Assembly (NCBI GenBank): GCA_021806345.1
Contig: JAJZXP010000004.1
Span: 1 to 11,678, forward strand
Direction of reading: 5' to 3'
Source: Thermoplasmata archaeon
Lineage (GTDB): Archaea > Thermoplasmatota > Thermoplasmata > Thermoplasmatales > Thermoplasmataceae
DNA length: 11,678 bases
Shown: positions 1 to 7,276 of the stretch, one piece after another
Layout of the letters: every line of letters begins with the position of its first letter
How positions within the stretch are numbered: the stretch's first letter is position 1
Position numbers and translations under genes: made by a program
Notes under the pieces: generated by a model
Told to the model about the DNA's origin: nothing
The model's database searches: none
The model's input: only the letters and a program-made list of their open reading frames with translations

Positions 1-1
1 G

Positions 2-118
2 CTGAACAACAAGATCAGAACAGCATTCAAGCGTTCATATGGTTTCAAGGCCCAGAAATACAGAGACACGATAATCTATCTGGTGGCAGGAGGATTGAGG
101 TTACCCCCAGAATGTTAA
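2..118 (+). pseudogene. C-terminal fragment of a probable transposase (5' part outside window)
   Basis: An open frame enters from the left edge and stops at TAA 116-118, giving 38 residues with the run FKRSYGFKAQKYRDTIIYLV followed by a short GG-containing tail. The basic, aromatic Tyr-Gly-Phe-Lys pattern ahead of a hydrophobic segment recalls the C-termini of DDE-type archaeal transposases; this is recollection, not an alignment. The reading frame is more GC-rich than the DNA after it and is followed by two oligo-T tracts. No catalytic residues lie in view, so the family cannot be named and I cannot tell an intact element from a remnant. Its 3' end overlaps the end of the small minus-strand ORF at 101-229, so one of the two may be fortuitous or one may have invaded the other. 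Confidence 0.4.
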
Positions 119-229
119 AGAGATCCAAATTTTTTTTCCCTCATAACTGCATCTTCGACAATATTTTCCCAGTTTTTTTTCCTCTTCCTTGATCTGGGAT
201 TGAAGAGTTTCCAATGCCCACTCACTCAT
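101..229 (-). CDS. Small CxxC-containing protein, possibly truncated
   Basis: A 42-residue ORF beginning at ATG 229, too short for ordinary gene calling. The N-terminal part is a charged helix (SEWALETLQSQIKEEEKKLG), followed by YCRRCSYEGKKIW, whose Cys-x-x-Cys looks like the first half of a zinc ribbon. The last residues are hydrophobic and carry no second cysteine pair. The main support is the promoter: a TATA-like element at 251-259 lies 26 bases before the ATG, the spacing expected of an archaeal leaderless gene. The 3' end runs into the transposase tail on the opposite strand, so the gene may have lost its original C-terminus to insertion of the mobile element. Function unknown; it could still be a chance ORF. 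Confidence 0.4.
   Translation of the reverse strand: MSEWALETLQSQIKEEEKKLGKYCRRCSYEGKKIWISLTFWG
130..137 (+). terminator. Oligo-T tract after the transposase frame
   Basis: A run of eight T residues begins 12 bases after the transposase stop codon. Archaeal transcription commonly stops at oligo-T without a hairpin. A second T8 run follows at 173-180. Read on the other strand, both tracts encode lysine pairs of the small ORF, so their role is uncertain. Confidence 0.4.
173..180 (+). terminator. Second oligo-T tract
   Basis: A second run of eight T residues about 36 bases after the first. Paired T-tracts are a typical archaeal termination arrangement, although this run also falls inside the opposite-strand small ORF. 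Confidence 0.35.
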
Positions 230-250
230 ACATATTTATTCTTGACCACC

Positions 251-259
251 TATATAAAA
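251..259 (-). promoter_or_regulatory. Archaeal TATA box for the small CxxC ORF
   Basis: On the minus strand this reads TTTTATATA, with its centre 26 bases upstream of ATG 229. This is the usual distance from TATA box to start site in archaea and implies a leaderless transcript. No Shine-Dalgarno sequence precedes the ATG. Confidence 0.45.
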
Positions 260-510
260 CTATATTTATGGAAAAATACACTGGAAAATTAGATAATAAT
301 ACTGTGAAATTCTTATTCCAAACTTGAAATAAAGAACAGAAAACTGTGAATTTAGATAGACGGTTTCAGGGTCAAAATTAGTAGTGAGAAAAATAACGAG
401 CAAAATCACACCTTCAGAAATATATAATATTGATGGAATCTGCTTTTCTGAGACGATTCCTTCAGATTTTCAGTAGAACATTATGATATTAGAATCGGAA
501 TTTAAAGCAG
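260..510. other. AT-rich intergenic stretch with no recognised gene
   Basis: Between the small minus-strand ORF and the nuclease gene I find only ORFs under 20 codons, such as ATG 268 (19 codons) and ATG 433 (17 codons). No hairpin, tandem repeat or RNA gene was noticed. Positions 421-432 are TATA-like but lead only to the 17-codon ORF. Confidence 0.5.
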
Positions 511-518
511 TAAAATTA
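511..518 (+). promoter_or_regulatory. Possible TATA element for the PD-(D/E)XK gene
   Basis: TAAAATTA is centred about 28 bases before ATG 543, giving a leaderless or very short-leader transcript. A second A/T element, TTTAAAG at 501-507, would give a leader of roughly 12-15 bases. No Shine-Dalgarno sequence is present before the start. Confidence 0.35.
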
Positions 519-542
519 TGAACACCCACTTGTTTTCATTAC

Positions 543-1163
543 ATGGTTAGTGAACTTTGGAAAAACATAACGGATTTCATAAACGGTGGACTTAAGAGAG
601 CAGTTAAGGAACACATTGAATTAACCAAAGGCCAAACAGAACTTTCTTATGCTCCAGAGTATTTTTTAACCGTTAACATAGCTGAAGAGCTAAAGAACCT
701 TTCAGGGGTATCTATCATTCTCGAGGAATCAATGGGAGGAGAGGACCAACCAAACGGAAAAAAACCTGAAGGCTGGAAACGTAACAAAAGATATGATATA
801 GTTGTTAGAAAGAATGATTTTTCTCCTTACGCAGCAATAGAAGTAAAACATAGGGTATATAGTGTTTCCGAAAGAGTGATTGAAGATTTTAGAAGAATAT
901 CTAATGCGGTGAATTTCAAAGCAAATGGTGAAAGTGTCTTCGAAATGGGAATTTTTGCTTTCTATACAGTATTTGATGAAAAAAGTACTAATATATCACA
1001 AAAAAGTGAGACAATTCGGAAATTATATTCTAATCTTGAAGAAAAGTTGCAGAAATATCAAAAAAACGCTACCTTTAAAGATAACCTAATTGAACCAACT
1101 GAATATCATGGGTTTACAAATGTTCTATGGGGTGGAGGATGCTTGGTTCTTATTTCAGTGTAA
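543..1163 (+). CDS. PD-(D/E)XK nuclease-like protein
   Basis: A 206-residue protein with the core of the PD-(D/E)XK nuclease fold. RYDIVV places an aspartate at residue 85 at the start of one strand, and AAIEVKH places Glu100-x-Lys102 on the next. Upstream glutamates (39, 48, 49) in the helix around residues 35-50 could supply the first acidic residue of the site. The family includes restriction endonucleases, Holliday-junction resolvases and repair nucleases; nothing in the rest of the protein selects among them. The last third is helical and charged and ends in a hydrophobic strand (CLVLISV). The gene stands alone, convergent with the type IIG enzyme, and has no dedicated methyltransferase beside it, so a defence role is only inferred from its surroundings. 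The start follows a TATA-like element by about 28 bases. Confidence 0.65.
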   Translation: MVSELWKNITDFINGGLKRAVKEHIELTKGQTELSYAPEYFLTVNIAEELKNLSGVSIILEESMGGEDQPNGKKPEGWKRNKRYDIVVRKNDFSPYAAIEVKHRVYSVSERVIEDFRRISNAVNFKANGESVFEMGIFAFYTVFDEKSTNISQKSETIRKLYSNLEEKLQKYQKNATFKDNLIEPTEYHGFTNVLWGGGCLVLISV

Positions 1164-1283
1164 CACTAACTGGACATTTAGCACGCCAATGACAACGAAC
1201 TCGTGTAGGTGGCAAGTGAATTCTGCCAAATTAATGGTTATGGTGCTGTAACAAGTAATTATCATTCACATATTCGGAACCTA

Positions 1284-4271
1284 TTAACTCAATAGATATT
1301 CTATCCAGTCTATTTCGCTACCCGTTATGCCATAGAAGGAGTATATTTTATTGTCTATTTCGTCATCTATTCTGACAATCTGGTTTTCAATTTCATTATA
1401 TTCATCCGTTCTTTTATCTTTAATTTGAAGCAATTTACTGTTTAATAGGGTAATCTCTTTTACCATACGAATAACCTCTTGATATGCTTGGTAAATTTTC
1501 AAATCAGTTAGGTCCAATCTTGGGAAAGAAAATGGTCTCAGGAATTCAGGAGTCAAACGATATGTATCTCCTCTTAGTGCCGTGCTTGTCTGAGTTATAA
1601 AGAACCAAAAAATTTTGGAATTTAGAACCGCAAGATAAAAAAGTGTGTCTACATCTTTTACCAACTCATTGAATAACACACTATGAATTGCTGGTCCATG
1701 GTAGTATATCCCTTTTTCATCATATCCAACTCTATTTTTAACAAGCATGTCTGGTATCATAATTTTTGGTTGCTCATATTCAGATAGACTTCTTCCTGCT
1801 GAATATTTATAAAATTCATTTTCTGCCACTTTGACTTTGCGTTTAAGTAATTCTTTCTTCACATCGTTGAGATATTTGAATGCTTTCGGATACTTTGACT
1901 GCATGAGTCCAGGTGGTATTAGTAACAATTTTCCTTTAGATTTATAATATGGAAATAACAACAATTTATGACTTACAGGAACTTGATATCTCCTGATGTC
2001 TTCACCATACAAGAATTGCTTCAATAGCTCATTTTCAATCTCTACTTCTTGCTTTAAGTATGTAGAATACACTGTTGTAGTATTTTCCCTTACGTGTAAA
2101 CTATCCAGTAAAAAAACATCATCATTACCGGTCGAAGAACCTTTGAAAATTTTACGTGTGATATCTGAAAAGCTAATCCCATTTGTCCTAATTTTCGTCA
2201 ATATCTTTGAAGCTTGTTCTGAACTAAAATTCCAAGGTTCTGCACTCAATGATTCCACATCTCTTATTTCAAAATTCAGAGTATCAAGTGTTCTAAAATT
2301 TTCACCTAATTTGAACTCTTTGTAATAGAATTTTTTATGAGAGATCTTGCTCAAAAACAATAAACAAGTGTAAGTAGTTGCGTCCTCGAAAATTTGGTTT
2401 GTGTTGAAATTTACTATTCTGTTCAATGACTTGGAATTTGAAATGAATTGTCTAATTTTTGTGCCATTTTCTCCTTCAAAGAACTTATGAGGCAGAATAA
2501 AGCCAAGTCCCCCTCTTTGCTTCAATTGTTTAAAACCTCTTTCGATGAATAATATATAAATATCATAGTTTTTTTCAGATGAATAATAGGTTTTATTGAA
2601 ATATTCAACTTCTTTTTTATTCAAACTCTGCATCCTGACGTAAGGCGGATTCCCAATCACAATGTCAAATCCCCCCTCTTTCATTATCTCAGGAAACTCA
2701 CTTTCCCATTTGAAAGCCTTATCGGAAATAGAAGGGTCATCGATTAAACTATTACCAACTTTTATGTTGTTCTGCAATAAAGGCAGTCTATGTTTCCTTT
2801 CAGAGATCTGCAATAACAAGTTTAACTGAGCTATTTCTACAGCTCTGGGATCAAGGTCAACACCGAAGATATTATTCTTGAGAATTTCTGTTTTAGTGGA
2901 ATAAAATTCAATTTCATTTCCTTCCATGTCAGGATTGAATTTTGTTTGTTTAACTGTCCTTACGCTCTTTGAAATGTCTTTGTTTGTCTCATAATATTTA
3001 CTCCAGTATCCCTCAAGTTCCTTGTATGCCTTTATCAAAAAGCTTCCAGAACCACAGGCCGGATCAAGTATCCTGACATTCTTGATTTCCTCTGGTTTGT
3101 GGGTTTTAATGTATTCGCCAACAGTGTTCTTAACAATATAATCAACAATGTAAGAAGGAGTATAGTAGATGCCCTGTTCTTTCCTATGAGTCTTTGATTC
3201 CTCAAGTTTTGCTCTCTTTGGAGTTTGTTTTAGTATATTCCCTAAATATTGCTCATAAATTTTTCCCAAGACATCTGCATCTAAAACTGCAAAATTATAC
3301 GAGTAAATTGCACCTTCTGGAGAGTAAAGGCCCTGTATAACCTCAGATAGTGCCTCGTTACTAATGTCAACTTGATCAGAGATGTGTATTGTTTTACTCT
3401 CCTTTCCAAAAAGCCCACTATTGTAAACATCACGATAATGTTGGTAAAGCTCCCTTACCTTTTTTATTAGTTGACCCTTTTCCTTTTGTGAGAATTGGTT
3501 ATAATAGGATTTCAGATTCTTCGATTCGTATCCCCTATCTTCAGCATTTCTGATGAATACTAATCGGTCAAGAATTCTTTGTACAGTTTCATCAATATCT
3601 TCTTCCGAAACATGTGGATTGTTCTTTTTAATGTCTTTTGAAAGTATTTCTCTGAAATGAATCATATCCTGAAGAAGTTGTTTGTCAACAGACCTTTTCA
3701 TGGGTTTCTTTCCATTTTCAGAGGCCCATGTATCCAATAGTCCCTCTTCCAATCCCCTCTTGCTAAGAAGTTTCAGTTTGTCTTTACCATTTTCACCCAG
3801 GTATTCTTCTGATTTTAATGTAAAGGCCCATTCTGCTTTACCACTGTCAGCATTGTACACTGCTAAAGTTTCAAAATTTGTAAGGACGGCCCAACTGCAT
3901 GATTTGAGCCATGCGTAATTTACAGCCTGTTTATCATAGCCCGTACCAAATACAATCTCTTCTTCCTTCAGAGATTTTGCCTCAAGATAGAATTTTGTAA
4001 TTCCATTTATACTAAATCCATAATCACTCCTTTTTCCAGCAATATTTTCTTCGTATGACACTGAATCATTGTGATTTTGCCTGTTCTCCGTGTTCCAGCC
4101 AAGTGCCTTAAAGAAAGGGGTGATAAAAACTACTTTTGTCTGTTCCTCAGTGTATCCTTTGATTTTGCCTTGCGTTTTTTCATCTTTGTATTTTTCTATT
4201 AACTCCGCTATCCTATCAAAATCAATTTTATAGTCCTCCTCATTTTCTTTTGAGCCTTTAACATTATTCAT
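1284..4271 (-). CDS. Type IIG restriction-modification enzyme (fused nuclease, N6-adenine methyltransferase and specificity domain)
   Basis: A 995-residue single-chain restriction-modification enzyme. The N-terminal nuclease carries the PD-(D/E)XK signature RSDYGF (Asp83) and FYLEAKS (Glu97, Lys99). A helical linker spans about 190-360. The methyltransferase follows: motif X region GIYYTPSYIVDYIV (367-380), S-adenosylmethionine motif I DPACGSGSF (403-411), an acidic motif II VDLDP (471-475), and catalytic motif IV NPPY (541-544), diagnostic of adenine-N6 methylation. Residues about 640-980 form a TaqI/Eco57I-like target-recognition region, ending in a coiled helix. Size and order match type IIG enzymes, which cut and methylate with one polypeptide and need no separate specificity subunit. 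All key residues are present, so it is probably active. It is the last gene of a minus-strand cluster, 65 bases after the HEPN gene. The ATG at 4271 is the first in-frame start after an upstream stop. The recognition sequence cannot be read from sequence alone. Confidence 0.92.
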   Translation of the reverse strand: MNNVKGSKENEEDYKIDFDRIAELIEKYKDEKTQGKIKGYTEEQTKVVFITPFFKALGWNTENRQNHNDSVSYEENIAGKRSDYGFSINGITKFYLEAKSLKEEEIVFGTGYDKQAVNYAWLKSCSWAVLTNFETLAVYNADSGKAEWAFTLKSEEYLGENGKDKLKLLSKRGLEEGLLDTWASENGKKPMKRSVDKQLLQDMIHFREILSKDIKKNNPHVSEEDIDETVQRILDRLVFIRNAEDRGYESKNLKSYYNQFSQKEKGQLIKKVRELYQHYRDVYNSGLFGKESKTIHISDQVDISNEALSEVIQGLYSPEGAIYSYNFAVLDADVLGKIYEQYLGNILKQTPKRAKLEESKTHRKEQGIYYTPSYIVDYIVKNTVGEYIKTHKPEEIKNVRILDPACGSGSFLIKAYKELEGYWSKYYETNKDISKSVRTVKQTKFNPDMEGNEIEFYSTKTEILKNNIFGVDLDPRAVEIAQLNLLLQISERKHRLPLLQNNIKVGNSLIDDPSISDKAFKWESEFPEIMKEGGFDIVIGNPPYVRMQSLNKKEVEYFNKTYYSSEKNYDIYILFIERGFKQLKQRGGLGFILPHKFFEGENGTKIRQFISNSKSLNRIVNFNTNQIFEDATTYTCLLFLSKISHKKFYYKEFKLGENFRTLDTLNFEIRDVESLSAEPWNFSSEQASKILTKIRTNGISFSDITRKIFKGSSTGNDDVFLLDSLHVRENTTTVYSTYLKQEVEIENELLKQFLYGEDIRRYQVPVSHKLLLFPYYKSKGKLLLIPPGLMQSKYPKAFKYLNDVKKELLKRKVKVAENEFYKYSAGRSLSEYEQPKIMIPDMLVKNRVGYDEKGIYYHGPAIHSVLFNELVKDVDTLFYLAVLNSKIFWFFITQTSTALRGDTYRLTPEFLRPFSFPRLDLTDLKIYQAYQEVIRMVKEITLLNSKLLQIKDKRTDEYNEIENQIVRIDDEIDNKIYSFYGITGSEIDWIEYLLS

Positions 4272-4336
4272 ATCAGTTGCCTTTGCCTTTCTATGGACTT
4301 TAATTGCCTGTGCTTCATTAATCTTCCCTCATCTAT

Positions 4337-4846
4337 TCACAGTAGCTCTATTCTTTTAAGTAACTCATCTATGTATCCTAAGGTATCGTTTAGTCCAGGT
4401 TTGTACTCAGATGGGTGACCACACTCATTTCGTTTAGCAAGTAATCCCCTTAAATTCTTAGCAGTAGATTTATTTATAAGTCCTAATTCTAATGCACATT
4501 CTATTATTATACTATCAGATGCTTTCTCTCGCAACTCATCTGTACTAGAGACGTTCCAACCTTTTCTCGCATTCAATTTGATGAAATTATCTTCCCCTAT
4601 TTTGTCAGCTAAGAAATCTATGAACGCAGCCCAAGCTAAAACAATAGAAGAACGAAAAATTCCAAATTCAATACCCTTAAATGCCTCTTGAAATAACTCT
4701 TCTTGACGTAAAGAGAGTTTATGCAATCGCTTATAAGAACTATCAATAGTTATTGTTCTGGAAGTTGAACTTTCATATTTACTCAAAACTAAATTTCCTT
4801 TTTTTCGAAGATCAAGAACAGATAAATAGAATTGTTCAAGGTTCAT
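4337..4846 (-). CDS. HEPN-domain protein, candidate RNase toxin
   Basis: A mostly helical 169-residue protein. Near the C-terminus KRNECGHPSEY contains Arg139-x4-His144, the R-x4-6-H motif of HEPN domains, followed by a final helix. HEPN proteins with this motif are often metal-independent RNases in toxin-antitoxin, abortive-infection and CRISPR systems; activity here is inferred. A hydrophobic aromatic stretch (SSIVLAWAAFIDFLA, about 67-80) is probably the dimer-forming core helix. I chose ATG 4846 instead of the longer frame start at 4930: the longer version would extend 84 bases into the DUF5343 gene, whereas 4846 overlaps it by only 11 bases (stop at 4836), typical of translational coupling. 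Tight coupling to DUF5343 and closeness to the type IIG enzyme suggest one transcriptional unit. Confidence 0.7.
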   Translation of the reverse strand: MNLEQFYLSVLDLRKKGNLVLSKYESSTSRTITIDSSYKRLHKLSLRQEELFQEAFKGIEFGIFRSSIVLAWAAFIDFLADKIGEDNFIKLNARKGWNVSSTDELREKASDSIIIECALELGLINKSTAKNLRGLLAKRNECGHPSEYKPGLNDTLGYIDELLKRIELL

Positions 4847-5510
4847 TCTGCTTCTCTTTTGAAATAAATTTTCGTAGTTCAGAAAACAGATTACTATACA
4901 CTTCTTTATCTGATGTATTAGGTAAAACAAGCTGTATGTTTATTACAATAGAGAGGGGATCAATATCTATAGGCTTAGTTTCTGAATCCTTACGCGACTC
5001 TTCTGACTTACCGCTATTTTGTTTACTAATTAATTTTGGTTTTTCCACCCTCCGTGAGCTGCGTTTTTGTGTACTGCTCTCTGTGTCCGCTATAATCCCA
5101 GATGCAGCAGCAAGTGCTTTGAAAGTTCTTATGGCCAAAATTGCCGTCGGTTGAGAGTAATTCTTTTTAGTTTTTATTAAGTTAGTAATATGGTCCTCGT
5201 TCTCAGTGAATGGGTCTTCATATGTAGAAAAGAGGTCAGGATATGCGACTTGAAGTGCTTTTGACATTGTTTCTTTAGATTTGTCTTTATCTCTATATTC
5301 AGAATAAACTTCAGTGGGAGTTCCATCATCACTAATAAATCCTAATTCCTTGAGAATAGGGATAAAACGCCTATCATTTTGTTTGTCAGTATAACCAACT
5401 GAAGCCAACCACGCTTCATCTACTTTTGGAGGGGTCTTCTTTTCATGTAAAGTTGTCTTCATAAATTCTTTAAATTTTCCTAAAGCAGTTACATACAAAT
5501 ATTCATTCAT
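4836..5510 (-). CDS. DUF5343-family protein
   Basis: A 224-residue protein. Residues about 4-95 show the pattern I associate with DUF5343: YLYVTALGKFKEFM, then a proline-rich turn, WLASVGYTDKQNDRRFIPIL, LKELGFISDDGTPTEVYSEY, and YPDLFSTYED. This N-terminal part looks like a winged-helix or SAM-like helical module. A central helix (NYSQPTAILAIRTFKALAAA) is followed by a charged, low-complexity linker (about 142-182) and then a beta-rich C-terminal segment, IVINIQLVLPNTSDKEVYSN, ending in a helix. The family's biochemical function is not known to me. It is the first gene of the cluster, reads from its own promoter, and overlaps the HEPN gene by 11 bases, so the two proteins are probably made in step. 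A partner, sensor or inhibitor of the HEPN protein is the natural hypothesis. Confidence 0.72.
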   Translation of the reverse strand: MNEYLYVTALGKFKEFMKTTLHEKKTPPKVDEAWLASVGYTDKQNDRRFIPILKELGFISDDGTPTEVYSEYRDKDKSKETMSKALQVAYPDLFSTYEDPFTENEDHITNLIKTKKNYSQPTAILAIRTFKALAAASGIIADTESSTQKRSSRRVEKPKLISKQNSGKSEESRKDSETKPIDIDPLSIVINIQLVLPNTSDKEVYSNLFSELRKFISKEKQNEP

Positions 5511-5530
5511 ATGTTCATCAATATACTTAT

Positions 5531-5545
5531 TATTTAATAAAATTT
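5531..5545 (-). promoter_or_regulatory. Archaeal TATA region for the DUF5343-HEPN-type IIG cluster
   Basis: On the minus strand this reads AAATTTTATTAAATA, centred about 26-28 bases before ATG 5510, placing transcription start at or next to the start codon. No Shine-Dalgarno sequence precedes the ATG, consistent with a leaderless mRNA for the first gene of the cluster. Confidence 0.45.
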
Positions 5546-5827
5546 CCCTCTAAAATGTCTGAGTATTGATTTTTGGTCATATTTTCTTTCAAATCCTTGA
5601 TCTAACACGTATTATAGGTAGGGGAACATCTATTAAACACGGTTAAACCATTTCTAAAATGATGTATTATTTATCTCAACCCGCTAAAGCCTTACTTTTT
5701 GCTTATTTGAGTTCACCCTTCGGATTACGCTACAGGTCATGCGGAATTACAACAAGAGGAGATTGAATCATCTCTGAAATATACCAGGGTATGATACTCG
5801 TTATATTCTTTCTTGACTTAATCTTCT
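5546..5827. other. Divergent intergenic region between the two defence-like clusters
   Basis: This 282-base stretch, together with 5511-5545, separates the minus-strand DUF5343 cluster from the plus-strand glycosylase-like pair and must hold the plus-strand promoter. A weak TATA-like stretch, TTATATTC at 5801-5808, sits about 24 bases before ATG 5828. Two short plus-strand frames occur: 5659-5763 (34 codons from ATG, after a TATTAAAC element) and 5711-5794 (27 codons without ATG, ending in SSLKYTRV). Neither is convincing as a gene. No tRNA or clear hairpin was found. Confidence 0.45.
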
Positions 5828-6652
5828 ATGAGTATGACCAAATTCAGTTCGATTGAAGACATAAACAGTACGTACAGGGAAAAATGGAAAAATTACCGAA
5901 CAAACAGCCTTGCCCCAGAGATCAAAGAATATTTTGATAAGTGGCCCATTCAATACGACACAAACATAATAAAGAGAGACCTTCTCTTTGTAGGTTTAAA
6001 CCCCTCATATGATGACAATAAAAAGCCTTTGCAACTATCTAACGCTAACTCACTTGATAATCAGGACGAAATAAGGAAGGCCATAAAAGATGAAAGAACT
6101 GCACAAAGAGGTAATGAAAATAAGGAGAGATATAGCTATTATTCTCTATTCCCGAAAATCTGTAAAACATTACAACTTGATATAGAAGACTGGAATCACA
6201 TCGATCTATTTCCTTTCAGACACAGAGATCAGAATCAACTAGTTAGTGATTTTCAATTAGACACAAACATTTCAGAGTGGATCAAAGGTGGGAACACAAA
6301 GAAAGACATCATAAAAGACTGTGTAAGCATCTTTCTTGGCTTAGTTGAGTATCTCAAACCTAAAGTAATTGTAGTTGTTAATGGGTTTATCTCTAAGAAG
6401 ATCATGGAGAATACTGGGTCGTATTATGTTAATGGTTACAGAAACCCCATCATAACAACCCAGACGGAAAATGAAGATTTCAGCTTATACCTTTCAAAAA
6501 ACTTAAATGAATGTCATCGCATACTCAAGATCAGGAACGAGTACCCATTGTTACTGTCATCAATGTTGACAGGACAAAGGGCCCTTGATCTTGGTTCAAG
6601 GGAGAGATTAATTTGGCATATAAGGCAAATACTGGTGAGTCAGTATGATTGA
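5828..6652 (+). CDS. Uracil-DNA glycosylase superfamily-like protein
   Basis: A 274-residue protein with marks of the uracil-DNA glycosylase fold. DLLFVGLNPS (51-60) ends the first strand in the GxNP motif that lines the base pocket. HIDLFPFRHRDQNQL (124-138) and KPKVIVVVNGFISKK (177-191) look like the next core strands. SSMLTGQRALDLGSRERL (244-261) occupies the place of the second active-site loop near the C-terminus, with Ser in place of the usual His-Pro-Ser. It is longer than typical bacterial UDGs because of a charged insertion (about 62-102). Base specificity, or even glycosylase activity, cannot be deduced; it may be a divergent glycosylase acting on modified bases. ATG 5828 is used; a second ATG two codons later is possible. 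The stop overlaps the next gene by 8 bases, so the two are coupled. Confidence 0.6.
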   Translation: MSMTKFSSIEDINSTYREKWKNYRTNSLAPEIKEYFDKWPIQYDTNIIKRDLLFVGLNPSYDDNKKPLQLSNANSLDNQDEIRKAIKDERTAQRGNENKERYSYYSLFPKICKTLQLDIEDWNHIDLFPFRHRDQNQLVSDFQLDTNISEWIKGGNTKKDIIKDCVSIFLGLVEYLKPKVIVVVNGFISKKIMENTGSYYVNGYRNPIITTQTENEDFSLYLSKNLNECHRILKIRNEYPLLLSSMLTGQRALDLGSRERLIWHIRQILVSQYD

Positions 6653-7274
6653 AAAATATGACGTTTTAGGCTTGAAAAGAGCTCATGAAGAATACATAAA
6701 AAGAGAAGGCAGACACAAGTTCTATGACATGGCCCAGAAACTGATGCGGGATGGATACGTTACAGAAGCCAGAATTTTATTGCTTTATGGCTGGAATAGC
6801 GCATGGTTAGCTAAACTTTCGATTAACTTTAACTTGGAAATATTCGAAAAAACTTTAGAGGATTGTAAGCCTTATTTTGACAAACTACGTGGGAAAAATT
6901 TACTTGAAATACGGTTAAAAGATTATGAGGCTGAAATAAAAGCTATTTTTGTCAAACTGACATCAATTAAAGAGATAAAATATACAGGAGCTTCTAAACT
7001 CTTGAGTCTTGAAATTCCTGATTTATTTGTAATGTGGGACAAAAAAATTAGGGGGTCTCATGATATCGATGAGAAAGAGCCAGATGAGTACTTCCATTTC
7101 TTGGAAAAGACTCAGGAAATGGCCAAGGGTATCGTTTGGATCTCTGAAGAATGTGATAATATAACCCTCGCTAAGGCAATAGATGAATACAACTATATAT
7201 GTGCATTAAACGAGAAAGAGTGTAGCAAGAAAACTCAAAAAAAGAGTAGAAATTTAAAGAGTCTTGAAGTTTAG
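6645..7274 (+). CDS. Unknown protein with glycosylase-like GASKLL...WD segment, paired with the UDG-like gene
   Basis: A 209-residue soluble, largely helical protein. The most distinctive part is IKYTGASKLLSLEIPDLFVM followed by WDKKI (111-135): a Gly-containing turn, helix, then a hydrophobic segment ending in Asp132. This layout recalls the helix-hairpin-helix DNA glycosylases, where a glycine hairpin is followed by a catalytic aspartate, but the match is loose and the family is not one I can name. An earlier helix, EARILLLYGWNSAWLAKL, and a later helix, DEYFHFLEKTQEMAKGI, complete a compact fold; the C-terminus is lysine-rich. The start ATG overlaps the upstream stop (ATGATTGA, 8 bases), and GGTGAG at 6634-6639 gives a Shine-Dalgarno. 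The shared operon suggests the two proteins act together, perhaps on DNA bases. Confidence 0.6.
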   Translation: MIEKYDVLGLKRAHEEYIKREGRHKFYDMAQKLMRDGYVTEARILLLYGWNSAWLAKLSINFNLEIFEKTLEDCKPYFDKLRGKNLLEIRLKDYEAEIKAIFVKLTSIKEIKYTGASKLLSLEIPDLFVMWDKKIRGSHDIDEKEPDEYFHFLEKTQEMAKGIVWISEECDNITLAKAIDEYNYICALNEKECSKKTQKKSRNLKSLEV

Positions 7275-7276
7275 AC

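Noticed and set aside
1996..2325. 109-codon plus-strand ORF inside the type IIG gene
   Set aside because: It lies wholly opposite the methyltransferase/specificity region, is serine- and hydrophobic-rich as expected of antisense shadows, and has no promoter or ribosome site.
3682..3918. 78-codon plus-strand ORF inside the type IIG gene
   Set aside because: Antisense shadow of the N-terminal region of the restriction enzyme; composition (Ser, Leu, Phe) is typical of non-coding frames.
4847..4930. 28-residue N-terminal extension of the HEPN protein
   Set aside because: The extra residues (hydrophobic, Cys- and Ile-rich) lie inside the DUF5343 gene; ATG 4846 gives a normal 11-base overlap.
4753..5154. 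133-codon plus-strand ORF across the HEPN and DUF5343 genes
   Set aside because: Runs opposite two well-supported genes and has no motif of its own.
5659..5763. 34-codon plus-strand ORF after a TATTAAAC element
   Set aside because: Although the TATA-like spacing is reasonable, the peptide has no recognisable pattern and overlaps another equally open short frame.
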